A stretch of 64,000 nucleotides of DNA from Helianthus annuus (GCF_002127325.2 NC_035436.2:86549716-86613715); one strand, 5' to 3'; counted from the first letter of the stretch, positions 34,864 to 46,439 are shown. Notes: generated by a model from the letters alone, not told the origin. Numbers and translations: made by a program.

Positions 34864-35636
34864 CCAACCCTCCCCTCCCTTAAACCATTTTTACAACACT
34901 CCTCTCACAACACTATCATACTCTCCTCTCATCTCTCTCACTAAAAACCCTAAGAATTCTAGCAACCAAGATCACTTCCTCACCATCTCATCTCTCTCGG
35001 GTCAAACCATAGCATCAAGGCTCGCGGATTCAAGCTCAAGATCATCTTTCGGAGCTTAGTTTATCGAATTCTTGGACCACTACTTCTAACCGGTTAGCAT
35101 GAATATTCCTACAAGTTGTTTTGCTTTGCTTGTTACTAAATGATGCTTGTAGCCTCTTGTTATGTTATCCGATTGATGCATTTAGGACCTAAAGATCATA
35201 ATCATGTATGTGTTGTTTGCTATGATTATCCGGTTAGATATTGGAGTTTGATTAAATCGTTGCTAGTTGTAAGGATTTAATTAAAGGATTATGCATGATT
35301 TAAGGTTGAATGTCCATGAATTGTGTGTTATCCGGCTTGTTATATTTCGTTGGTTAAATAGTTTTGTTATTCGGTTGTTGATAAGGGTTGGTTAGATGGT
35401 TTCGTGCATGGTTTTGGGTTATAAATGATGAATGTGGTTTGAATATTGTTTGATTATATGATGAACAGTTTGAAGATGCTTTGTATATTCAAAAATATGT
35501 GTGTTTGATCCATTTTAGACAAGGGTTAGACAAGAAAACATGTTTTAGTGGCATAGTACAATCTGATTTCATGAAATTGCATTTCTATTGGCCAGTACTG
35601 TTTGCAGGTTCTAGAAGGATTTCTGTGCACGTAATC

Positions 35637-35870
35637 ACGGTTGCGAGTCGGAACCTTTGGTTGCGACTCGAGACCACAGCAGGATTTGTCGAGACCTCCC
35701 GGTTGCGAGTCGTAACCAACGCGTATCGAATCCGGTTGCGAGTCGTAACCACTGCTACTGTGTCGGAACTGCTGGTTGCGAGTCGTAACCTCTGGTTGCG
35801 ACTCGTAATTAAAACGTGACGGACCGAGACCTCGGTTGCGAGTCGCAACCTCGGTTGCGAGTCACTCTTG
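35637..35870 (+). repeat. GGTTGCGAGTCGnAACC array in E 5' LTR
   Basis: About eight units of a near-perfect palindrome (GGTTGCGAGTCGCAACC and variants, some inverted as GGTTGCGACTCG) separated by 15-30 bp. It lies downstream of the TATA box and so in the transcribed leader. The copy in the 3' LTR is at about 43000-43233. Confidence 0.9.
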
Positions 35871-37019
35871 TCTCGGCTGGACTGTTTTAGGGTTATTGGG
35901 CTTTTGACTGTTGGGCTTACTGTTGACTGGACTGCATGTTTGTCACTGCTGATTATATGTTAGGGCTGACCCAATGACCCAACTGTTTGTTTGTTCGCAT
36001 GGTATACGTGTTTGCTATATGTATTGCCATACGTGTTCACTATGTGTTTACTAGTACCCGACTTGACCCATATTTGGTAACCATGTTAGGACGTGGTGAC
36101 CAACATACTTGACCGGGTATTTAATCTACCGAGCAACCCAAGGTGAGTTCACAACTTAAAAGCATGCGTCCCGGTGGTTTGGGACACGAGACTAGAACAA
36201 CCCTATCCCCTTGTAAAGGGGATACCATTTACATTCCTTCCCTATTTACTGGGAACAAACTTACTCTCTCTTCCCTTGTATTGGGAAACCTTTTAGTTAA
36301 TTACTGTTTATACGGAATGCAACCAAACGGCACTAAACGCAACTCTATCACTCAAGTCCCTACTACATAATACCGATTAGTCGCCGGGGCCAGGCGAACG
36401 GGTTATTAGTTGATAGCGCTATTTAGGTTTTACCAACCTCACACCGTGCCATGGTATGGGATCGGTCGTGAACTAATGTACTCAGGCATCCGTCAATGAT
36501 GATAGAACATTGACATCGGGGCATCCTGCGGAAACGCAAACGGTTACCTAGTGTTCGGTATTGGAAAAACAGTTTAGTCGCTAACTTTTGGGGTAGCTCC
36601 CCATGGCATGTATAAACGGATAAATTAACTGGTGAAACAAGTTTTTTTTTGGTAATTAAAACTGGACAACTAGTGAACTCACTCAGCATTATTGTTGACC
36701 CCTTACTGCATGCTTTGCAGGTGGCCAGTGACTGGAGCAGATGCTTGGGATGTGTAGTGGTCGTCTGCCCGTGTGTTGGGCATTTATCATGACTTACCTT
36801 ATGAACATTGTTTAAAACTGTTTATTTATGCTTCCGCTACATATTACTGTTTGAACTTGAAACCTTGAACTCTGAACTTGATATTTGCTAATCTTATGGT
36901 TAGTAAGTATTACTTTTGTTATCAATTTAATTATTCAGTATAATTGGTGGCTGGATCCTGGTCAGTCACGCCCTCAAAGCGGGTGTCATCCGCGGGTGGA
37001 TTTTGGGGGTGTGACAGAT

Positions 37020-37032
37020 TGGTATCAGAGCC
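37020..37032 (+). other. Primer binding site of element E (tRNA-iMet type)
   Basis: TGGTATCAGAGCC three bases after the 5' LTR, the same as in D and G. Confidence 0.95.
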
Positions 37033-37301
37033 ATTGGTTATAGTGAACTTGGTTTTAAAAAGGGGAAAAATCATTTTGGGAAAAACCAGACTATAACCCG
37101 TGACTCGTGACGACACTACACCCCAAGTGCAAGGCTCGACTTATCTGACCTCATAGCTCGGACCCATATTTACTTGCTTGTTGTCTTATGCTTTCTGCGT
37201 TACTATACGTACTAGTTTGCCTGATTAGATAGATACGCCTCCTCTCTTCTATCTTATTCTCGCTATGTTACGACACCACACTCATACTATGATTTCTGGT
37301 C

Positions 37302-40300
37302 ATGAAGACAATGAGTGGACGCGGACGAGGAAACGTCAACATGACTCAGGCTCAGTTCACTAACCTGCTCAACACTGTGGCTGCAGCTTTCGCAGCTCAC
37401 CCTATAGGTCAGCCTGCGCCTGTGCAACCACGTGCTTGTACCTTAAAGACCTTCATGGACTGCAAGCCTCTTCCATTCAGTGGCACTGAGGGTGCCATAG
37501 GTCTTCTACACTGGATCGAGAAGGTCGAAGCTGTCTTCGCTGTCTGCGAGTGTCCCCCTACTAATTGGGTGAAGTTTGCTACTGGTACTCTTGAGGGAAG
37601 CGCACTTTCATGGTGGAAGGCGCAAATTCAAATGCTTGGTTTGGAGACCGCAAACGCTACTGCATGGGAAGATTTCAAGGATATGATCAAGGAAGAGTAC
37701 TGTCACAGGGATGACATCCACAAACTCGAGGACGAGTACTATGAACTCAGGATGGTTGGGTCAGAGATTGAGACCTACACCAAGCTGTCCAACGACTATG
37801 CTGCTCTTTGTCCAAACATGTCCCGACCCATGTACCGAAGGATCGAATTGTACATCAAGGGTTTAGTCCCGGAAATCAGGAGCCATGTAACCTCGGCCAA
37901 CCTCATTGCCATACAGCCCGTGGTTCGTCTTGCCCACAAACTCACCAACCAGGCTGTGGAAGAGGGCAGGTTGCCCAAAAGGATCAGTGCTGCGGAAGGA
38001 AGTTCTAGTGATGGTAAACGAAAGTGGGATGGAAATCAGGGCAAAGATGCTAACCCTACTCAGGCCCCAGCTCAGCAAAGGAAAACTGACAACAACAAAG
38101 GCACTCAGCAACAGGGTGGCTACCGAGGAAGCTACCCCAAGTGCAATAAGTGTAACAGGCACCACAATGGGGTATGTAACAAGGGTCAGTGTCAGCGATG
38201 CCACAAGATGGGGCACGACGCCAAGGACTGTAGAAGTCAGTTCCCAGCAAGGCAGAATCAGCAACAACCTCAACAGCAACAGCAGCAGGGAAACAACCGG
38301 GCATGTTTTAAATGTGGGGCAACAGGGCACATGCGAAAGGATTGCCCTGAGCTGAATCAGAATCGCAACAACAATCAGGGAGCTGGAAACAATGAGCAAA
38401 ACAACAATGCTGGGAATGGTGCAAGGGGAAGAGCTTTCGTGATTGGAGCTGGAGAAGCAAGGAACGACCCCAATGTCGTAGCGGGTAAGTTCCTACTTGA
38501 TGATCGTTATGTTTCTGTGTTATTTGATTCCGGTGCCGATGCCAGTTATGTATCCCTTCGCATTAGTAAGAAACTTAAGCACCCACCTGCATTATTAAGT
38601 TCTAAGCACATCGTCGAGATAGCTAATGGTAAGAACATCGAGGCCACGCACATGATCCACGACTGCACACTAGAATTGTCTGGTCACACGTTTAGTATTG
38701 ATCTTTTCCCTGTCAAACTTGGGAGCTTTGATGTCGTCATTGGTATGGATTGGTTATCCAAACATCGCGCTGAGATCCTCTGTCAAGAGAAAGCAGTTCG
38801 TATACCTCGTCGTTCTGGTCAACCCCTCATCGTTCAAGGCAACAAAGGTGGAGAAGTCACAGGCATTATCTCGCTCCTGAAAGCCCAGAAGTGTTTACAA
38901 AAAGGGCACACCGCTATCCTAGCACTTGTCACCGACACCCACGAAAAGGAAAAGAGGATCGAAGATTTTCCTGTAGTACGTGACTATCCCGAAGTATTTC
39001 CTGAGGAACTACCTGGACTCCCTCCCCACCGTCAGGTCGAATTCCAAATCGAGCTAGCTCCCGGAGCAGCACCCATAGCTCGTGCACCGTACCGTCTAGC
39101 CCCTGCAGAACTGAAGGAACTCTCTACGCAACTACAGGAACTATTGGATAAAGGATTTATCCGTCCTAGCTCATCACCCTGGGGAGCCCCAGTACTCTTT
39201 GTCAAGAAGAAGGATGGCACATTCCGAATGTGCATCGACTATCGTGAGTTGAACAAGGTTACCATCAAGAATCGTTACCCTCTCCCGCGCATCGACGATT
39301 TGTTTGATCAACTGCAAGGATCGAGTTACTATTCTAAGATTGACCTGCGATCAGGCTATCATCAGCTGTTCGTAATGAAGATATCTCTAAGACTGCGTTC
39401 AGGACTCGTTATGGTCACTATGAATTCCTCGTTATGCCTTTCGGAATGACCAACGCGCCGGCAGTGTTCATGGATCTTATGAACCGCGTATGTAAGCCTT
39501 ACCTCGACAAATTCGTGATTGTGTTTATCGACGACATCCTGATTTATTCGAAAAGTCAAGAGGAGCATGAACAACACCTACGCCTTATTCTGGAACTCCT
39601 TCGCAACGAGCAGCTGTACGCCAAATTCTCTAAATGTGACTTCTGGCTTCGAGAAGTCCATTTCCTCGGCCATGTAGTCAATAAGAACGGAATTCATGTT
39701 GATCCAGCTAAGATCGAATCAATAAAGAACTGGCCTACACCTAAGACCCCCACTGAAGTTCGCCAATTCTTGGGTTTGGCAGGCTACTACCGCAGATTCA
39801 TTCAGGGATTCTCAAAGATTGCACAACCCCTCACGACTCTCACTCAGAAAGGCATCGCCTACAAGTGGAATGAAGCACAGGAATCTGCTTTTCAGAGGCT
39901 TAAGGATAACCTCTGTAGCGCCCCTATTCTCTCGTTGCCTGAAGGCACTGACGACTTCGTAGTCTACTGCGATGCATCTATTCATGGGCTCGGTTGCGTG
40001 TTAATGCAACGCGAGAAAGTTATTGCCTACGCCTCACGACAACTCAAGACACACGAAAGAAACTACACTACGCATGACCTGGAACTGGGAGCAGTGGTTT
40101 TTGCTCTTAAGATATGGAGACATTACCTGTACGGTACCAAGTGCACTATTTACACCGATCACAGGAGTCTCGAGCATATCTTTAGGCAAAAGGAATTGAA
40201 CATGCGACAACGTCGATGGGTCGAACTCTTGAATGACTACGAATGCGCCATCAAATATCATCCGGGCAAAGCCAATGTCGTGGCAGACGCCCTCAGCCGA

Positions 40301-41836
40301 AAGGACACTATACCAAGGCGCGTGCGAGCATTGCAACTTACCATCCAGTCTAACCTCCCTACCCAGATCCGAAATGCTCAAGTTGAAGCATTGAAACCGG
40401 AAAACATCAGGGCCGAGTCTCTGCGAGGGTCGAGACAGCGATTAGAACAGAAGGAAGATGGCGCTTACTATGTAACAGGGCGCATTTGGGTTCCTCTCTA
40501 TGGAGATTTGCGTGAACTCGTAATGGACGAAGCCCACAAGTCCCGCTACTCAGTACATCCTGGCTCGGATAAGATGTACCACGACTTGAAGGCTACGTAT
40601 TGGTGGCCTGGTATGAAGGCCCACATAGCAACATACGTCAGCAAATGTTTGACTTGCGCAAGAGTCAAGATAGAATACCAGAAGCCAGCAGGTCTACTCC
40701 AACAACCAGAAATCCCGAAATGGAAATGGGAACAAATTTCCATGGATTTTGTTACAGGGCTACCTAAGTCCCAACGCGGAAATGACACTATTTGCGTAAT
40801 AGTAGATCGACTGACCAAGTCCGCGCACTTTCTGGCTATTAAGGAAGCAGACAAGTTTTCTACCTTGGCGGAGATTTACCTAAAGGAAGTAGTTTCGAGA
40901 CACGGGGTGCCAACCTCAATTATTTCCGACCGAGACGCTCGATTTACTTCGGAATTGTGGCAAGCTATGCACAAATCCTTTGGCTCACGCTTGGACATGA
41001 GCACCGCATATCACCCGCAAACGGATGGACAGTCTGAACGCACCATCCAAACCCTAGAAGACATGCTTAGAGCGTGTGTGATCGATTTTGGCAAGAACTG
41101 GGAGAAGCATCTACCGCTAGTAGAGTTCTCCTACAACAACAGCTACCATACTAGTATTCAGGCAGCACCTTTTGAGGCATTGTACGGTCGTAAATGCCGG
41201 TCACCTCTCTGCTGGGCAGAAATCGGCGATAGTCAAATCACGGGCCCAGAGATGGTGGTAGATACAACGGAAAAGATTGCCCAGATCAGACAACGCATGG
41301 CGGCAGCTCGTGACCGTCAGAAGAGCTACGCTGATAAGCGCAGGAAACCATTGGAATTCCAGGTCGGTGACCGGGTTCTACTTAAAGTCTCACCCTGGAA
41401 GGGTGTGGTCCGCTTTGGTAAACGGGGCAAGCTTAATCCGCGATATATCGGACCATTCGAAATTACCGAGAAAATTGGTAAGGTTGCTTATAGATTGAAC
41501 CTGCCTGAGGAACTGAGTGCGGTACACAACGTATTTCACGTATCTAACCTGAAGAAGTGTTTGTCGGATGAAACACTTGTGATTCCTTTCAAGGAACTAA
41601 CTATTGATGAACAGCTACACTTTACTGAGGAACCGATTGAAATCACTGATCGAGAGATCAAAATCCTCAAACGTAGCCAGATACCTCTTGTACGAGTCCG
41701 TTGGAACTCGCGACGTGGCCCAGAGTATACCTGGGAGCGGGAAGACCAGATGAAGCACAAGTATCCCCAGTTGTTCCCAAACGAAAACCCCAGCACTAAA
41801 GCTACAGCCGAATTTCGGGACGAAATTCCAAACTAA
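37302..41836 (+). pseudogene. gag-pol of Ty3 element E, one frameshift
   Basis: The start is [13 protein letters not shown]. Gag core begins near residue 48 ([14 protein letters not shown]) with no intron, unlike D and C. Two zinc knuckles follow ([14 protein letters not shown] and [14 protein letters not shown]), then a Gln/Asn-rich linker, protease ([13 protein letters not shown], near residue 406) and RT ([13 protein letters not shown]). A 4-nt deletion at about 39370, right after SGYHQL, shifts the frame; the remainder is open from there to 41836. It carries the RT catalytic FIDD, RNase H (VVYCDAS), integrase zinc finger ([18 protein letters not shown]), DDE residues ([25 protein letters not shown]) and chromodomain-like tail ([20 protein letters not shown]). 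The integrase has DTICVIVD where all others have DTIWVIVD or DSIWVIVD. It likely needs proteins from an intact relative. Confidence 0.95.
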
Positions 41837-41938
41837 CGGGGGGATGATGTGACACCCCGTTGAAACACTTTCACTTACGCTAGCTTGACAGTGGCTGCCT
41901 TAACTTTCGGGACGAAAGTTCCTAAAACTTGGGGATAA

Positions 41939-44378
41939 TGTGACACTTCGGACTTTCCCGGGGAAACTTTCTTGATGTAACGTTTCGTATACGTATTTTA
42001 TTAAATGAAAACGATGAATTATCTGTTATATCGTGTTATGTGTACGTATATATATATATGTAGGCGTGTATGTATATAAGTGAGATGAGCCGGAACCTTG
42101 AATACACTCGAGACCCGACTCGAGACCGCTTAGTCTCGAGTGAGCAGTATCGGTTGGGCCGTTTGGGCCTTGTGACCGAGAAACCCAACCCGGAAACACC
42201 CTAACCCACTCGAAATCCTATATAAACCAACCCTCCCCTCCCTTAAACCATTTTTACAACACTCCTCTCACAACACTATCATACTCTCCTCTCATCTCTC
42301 TCACTAAAAACCCTAAGAATTCTAGCAACCAAGATCACTTCCTCACCATCTCATCTCTCTCGGGTCAAACCATAGCATCAAGGCTCGCGGATTCAAGCTC
42401 AAGATCATCTTTCGGAGCTTAGTTTATCGAATTCTTGGACCACTACTTCTAACCGGTTAGCATGAATATTCCTACAAGTTGTTTTGCTTTGCTTGTTACT
42501 AAATGATGCTTGTAGCCTCTTGTTATGTTATCCGATTGATGCATTTAGGACCTAAAGATCATAATCATGTATGTGTTGTTTGCTATGATTATCCGGTTAG
42601 ATATTGGAGTTTGATTAAATCGTTGCTAGTTGTAAGGATTTAATTAAAGGATTATGCATGATTTAAGGTTGAATGTTCATGAATTGTGTGTTATCCGACT
42701 TGTTATATTTCGTTGGTTAAATAGTTTTGTTATTCGGTTGTTGATAAGGGTTGGTTAGATGGTTTCGTGCATGGTTTTGGGTTATAAATGATGAATGTGG
42801 TTTGAATATTGTTTGATTATATGATGAACAGTTTGAAGATGGTTTGTATATTCAAAAATATGTGTGTTTGATCCATTTTAGACTAGGGTTAGACAAGAAA
42901 ACATGTTTTAGTGGCATAGTACAATCTGATTTCATGAAATTGCAATTCTATTGGCCAGTACTGTTTGCAGGTTCTAGAAGGATTTCTGTGCACGTAATCA
43001 CGGTTGCGAGTCGGAACCTTTGGTTGCGACTCGAGACCACAGCAGGATTTGTCGAGACCTCCCGGTTGCGAGTCGTAACCAACGCGTATCGAATCCGGTT
43101 GCGAGTCGTAACCACTGCTACTGTGTCGGAACTGCTGGTTGCGAGTCGTAACCTCTGGTTGCGACTCGTAATTAAAACGTGACGGACCGAGACCTCGGTT
43201 GCGAGTCGCAACCTCGGTTGCGAGTCACTCTTGTCTCGGCTGGACTGTTTTAGGGTTATTGGGCTTTTGACTGTTGGGCTTACTGTTGACTGGACTGCAT
43301 GTTTGTCACTGCTGATTATATGTTAGGGCTGACCCAATGACCCAACTGTTTGTTTGTTCGCATGTTATACGTGTTTGCTATATGTATTGCCATACGTGTT
43401 CACTATGTGTTTACTAGTACCCGACTTGACCCATATTTGGTAACCATGTTAGGACGTGGTGACCAACATACTTGACCGGGTATTTAATCTACCGAGCAAC
43501 CCAAGGTGAGTTCACAACTTAAAAGCATGCGTCCCGGTGGTTTGGGACACGAGACTAGAACAACCCTATCCCCTTGTAAAGGGGATACCATTTACATTCC
43601 TTCCCTAGTTACTGGGAACAAACTTACTCTCTCTTCCCTTGTATTGGGAAACCTTTTAGTTAATTACTGTTTATACGGAATGCAACCAAACGGCACTAAA
43701 CGCAACTCTATCACTCAAGTCCCTACTACATAATACCGATTAGTCGCCGGGGCCAGGCGAACGGGTTATTAGTTGATAGCGCTATTTAGGTTTTACCAAC
43801 CTCACACCGTGCCATGGTATGGGATCGGTCGTGAACTAATGTACTCAGGCATCCGTCAATGATGATAGAACATTGACATCGGGGCATCCTGCGGAAACGC
43901 AAACGGTTACCTAGTGTTCGGTATTGGAAAAACAGTTTAGTCGCTAACTTTTGGGGTAGCTCCCCATGGCATGTATAAACGGATAAATTAACTGGTGAAA
44001 CAAGTTTTTTTTGGTAATTAAAACTGGACAACTAGTGAACTCACTCAGCATTATTGTTGACCCCTTACTGCATGCTTTGCAGGTGGCCAGTGACTGGAGC
44101 AGATGCTTGGGATGTGTAGTGGTCGTCTGCCCGTGTGTTGGGCATTTATCATGACTTACCTTATGAACATTGTTTAAAACTGTTTATTTATGCTTCCGCT
44201 ACATATTACTGTTTGAACTTGAAACCTTAAACTCTGAACTTGATATTTGCTAATCTTATGGTTAGTAAGTATTACTTTTGTTATCAATTTAATTATTCAG
44301 TATAATTGGTGGCTGGATCCTGGTCAGTCACGCCCTCAAAGCGGGTGTCATCCGCGGGTGGATTTTGGGGGTGTGACA
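41939..44378 (+). repeat. 3' LTR of element E
   Basis: 2440 bp, almost identical to the 5' LTR. It is preceded by the hairpin AACTTTCG-GGA-CGAAAGTT (41902-41920) and a weak purine tract TTGGGGATAA. Confidence 0.95.
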
Positions 44379-45144
44379 GGGCTCGCTACACCCAAATAGA
44401 TCTATCACTCATGTCCCTCGGTCCTACGACGAGGATTAACGGCCTTAAGTGTTATACCCACCACTCACATGATCTAAGTAGTAAACCCATCCTTAAGCTA
44501 ACCATATCATGTATAAAAATGTTTGTAAAAGTTATAACATGTATTCCACCCCGAAGTATAAAACTGAAAACAGTTAAGAGAAAAGGGGGACATGAACTCA
44601 CAGTGGTGCGTCTCCTGCTCGTAACTCAGACTCTGTCAGCAATACGACAACCTACAACGTACTAATGCCTATTAGACTCACGGGCCGTGCCTTAGTGTAG
44701 TATTAATGTTCTCGAGTTACGTTTCTTCGGAATTATTCCAAGTTATAACTTCTTGTTAAAATAATAATAATTATTTTAACTTAAATTGTATTTTTAGGTT
44801 TTGAAATAATAGTTAGACAACTATTTCGTAGTCATACTTCTCAAGTATTCTATATGCATATTTTCCTTCCCAAGGATGGGGGTATTTTGTAATTAAAGTC
44901 TTGACATTATATATTCCTAAGTCCCACTTTAGAAAAATATATAATAGCTTATTTGTCAAAAATAATATGTTTCCAAGAAAATAATTATTTGTCCCGAAAT
45001 TTATATATTCTCTAAATGTACTAGGAAAATATATTGTAACTTCTCAAAAATAATATATTTTCCACTTGCCCAAAAATATGTTATACTTCGTAATAAAATC
45101 ACATTTTTCGTTATCAAAATAATATCCCTCAAAATTTTACTTGG
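44379..45144 (-). repeat. 5' LTR of element C, segment 2
   Basis: Colinear with about 13416-14180 of the 3' LTR of C (GGGCTCGCTACACCCAAAT to CAAAATT.TACTTGG). It begins with the E target duplication and ends with the F target site CTTGG (45140-45144). Confidence 0.92.
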
Positions 45145-45536
45145 TGTTAGTGCATTAAGTGTCTATCGCCTCCGTCAATCAAAATCGTAGTAGAAACCGA
45201 AGAATGCAAGACTTGATGATGTTACTGGTTAGTAAAGGCAAGGTGGCAATTGTGTAAATAATGAGACTTCTCATTATAACCTTGTGCCTATAAATAGGAG
45301 CTTTAGTTGTAAAGTGTAAGAATTTTTGTTCATTTGGAGATTTAGAGATCTAAGCTTAGAGAGAGAAAGTCTAGAGAGAGAAAGTTCTCTCACGTGATTC
45401 TCGGCTTTGTACACGTCATCATATTAAATTGAATCACGTCATTAGTACGTTCTTGTGTGTTCGGTCATGCACGTTCACGGATTCCGCACGTCGAACGTTC
45501 GTTACGCAATCGTACGGTGTCAAAACCGATCCTACA
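45145..45536 (+). repeat. 5' LTR of element F
   Basis: TGTTAGTGCATTAAG to GATCCTACA, 392 bp, with TATAAATA at 45289-45296. The 3' copy is 61868-62259 (TATA at 62012-62019). Confidence 0.95.
45289..45296 (+). promoter_or_regulatory. TATA box in F 5' LTR
   Basis: TATAAATA in the context GCCTATAAATAGGAGC, a canonical plant core promoter position about 145 bp into a 392-bp LTR. Confidence 0.75.
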
Positions 45537-45538
45537 AG

Positions 45539-45550
45539 TGGTATCAGAGC
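45539..45550 (+). other. Primer binding site of element F
   Basis: TGGTATCAGAGC two bases after the LTR, matching the initiator tRNA-Met 3' end. The same 12-mer is used by element I. Confidence 0.92.
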
Positions 45551-45799
45551 AGGAGCTTGATTGCACTGATCAAACAACAAGATTCGTACCAGATTACAGC
45601 GTTTTCAGATCCGAATTTCATCTATTTCTTCATCTTTTTCACTTTTATCACGGTTTTCACTGAAAAACGTCAAATTGAACGGGTTTTTACGGTCCAAATT
45701 GGCTGAATTTTTGATATGTTGTGCGAAAACACTTGATTTACAACCCTACCAAATTTCAGATTCAAACTCCTAGCTGTTTAGGAGAAATCGAAGATTTTA

Positions 45800-46130
45800 G
45801 GTCCGATTTCGCGTCAAAAATCTGTTTTCGCTCGAAAAGCGTTGATTTCGCTCGAAAAACTTTGATTTCGCTCGAAAACATTGATTTCGCTCGAAATTTT
45901 ACTTGTGATCTCGCTCGAAATCAGCATTAAAATCTGATTTCACTCGAAAAACATTGATTTCGCTCGAAAAACGTTAATTCCGCTCGTAATTTCAGGTTGA
46001 TTTCGCTCTAAAGTAGCTTACAATCTGATTTCGCTCATAAGACACCACATCTGATTTCACCCGAAACTTTAAATTCTGATTCCGCTCAAAGTTTAAATCC
46101 TGATTCCGCTTTAAACGTGACTGTGCAGAT
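45800..46130 (+). repeat. TTTCGCTCGAAA array in F leader
   Basis: About 14 units of the quasi-palindrome TTTCGCTCGAAA, spaced about 20-25 bp, clean at the 5' end (45826-45960) and decaying downstream (TTCACTCG, TTCCGCTC). The array sits between the PBS and the gag-like ORF. Confidence 0.9.
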
Positions 46131-46245
46131 TTCGAGTAAAACATTTCATTGAACCATGTGTTGATAAAGCTTGTCTGTTCACCAAAACAAATCGGTCCAA
46201 TAAGATTTAGTTAAATACAACAGTTGTCGGCCATTTCAATTAAAG

Positions 46246-46439
46246 ACCGGTCGAAATCATGGACCAAGGAACCAAGCAATTGAGGCGCAGTCGAATTCCT
46301 ATTGTCAAAGTTCGATGGGAAGGAAAACGTGGCGCTGAATTTACTTGGGAGCTCGAAAGCGAAATGAAATCGAATTATCCTCATCTTTTCCCTGAGTCTT
46401 CCTAAATTTCGGGACGAAATTTCCTAAAGGAGGGGAGAC
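46246..46439 (+). repeat. Duplicated pol tail and polypurine tract upstream of G 5' LTR
   Basis: This segment encodes the end of the integrase/chromodomain region (RPVEIMDQG, IPIVKVRWEGKRGAEFTWE, SNYPHLFPESS), then the hairpin 46404-46422 and the tract AAAGGAGGGGAGAC. It equals the sequence just before the 3' LTR, shifted by 8004 bp. An ordinary insertion has nothing between target site and 5' LTR. Confidence 0.92.

Larger units (their letters stand above)
34576..37016 (+). repeat. 5' LTR of element E
   Basis: TGTGACACTTCGG to GGGGGTGTGACA, 2441 bp. TATA box at 34856-34863, an array of GGTTGCGAGTCG palindromic units at 35637-35870, and a predicted intron at 36143-36720. Confidence 0.95.
34576..44378 (+). 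mobile_element. Ty3/gypsy element E, young and nearly intact
   Basis: Complete element of 9803 bp: 5' LTR 34576-37016, PBS 37020-37032, gag-pol 37302-41836, 3' LTR 41939-44378, TSD GGGCT. I count about eight substitutions and a 1-base length change in a T run between the LTRs. Using the rice rate of 1.3e-8 per site per year this would be about 0.13 million years, an estimate only. The sole obvious coding lesion is a 4-nt deletion in RT. It inserted in the 5' LTR of C. Confidence 0.96.

Noticed and set aside
35481..35848. Overlapping frames with repeated VASRNLWLRL-like peptides
   Set aside because: They are translations of the GGTTGCGAGTCG array in the E LTR, present on both strands and without start context or family.
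37863..38399. Antisense reading frame of 178 codons opposite gag of E
   Set aside because: It mirrors the codon bias of the gag Gln/Asn-rich region on the other strand, has no recognised domain and is not conserved in D.
39360..39460. Possible programmed frameshift in the E RT domain
   Set aside because: The break needs a 4-nt loss inside the conserved YHQL...SKTAF motif and has no slippery heptamer; D and G are continuous here, so it is a deletion.
45800..46130. CRISPR-like array
   Set aside because: Units are 12 bp, degenerate and quasi-palindromic with AT-rich related spacers; this is eukaryotic DNA inside an LTR element.
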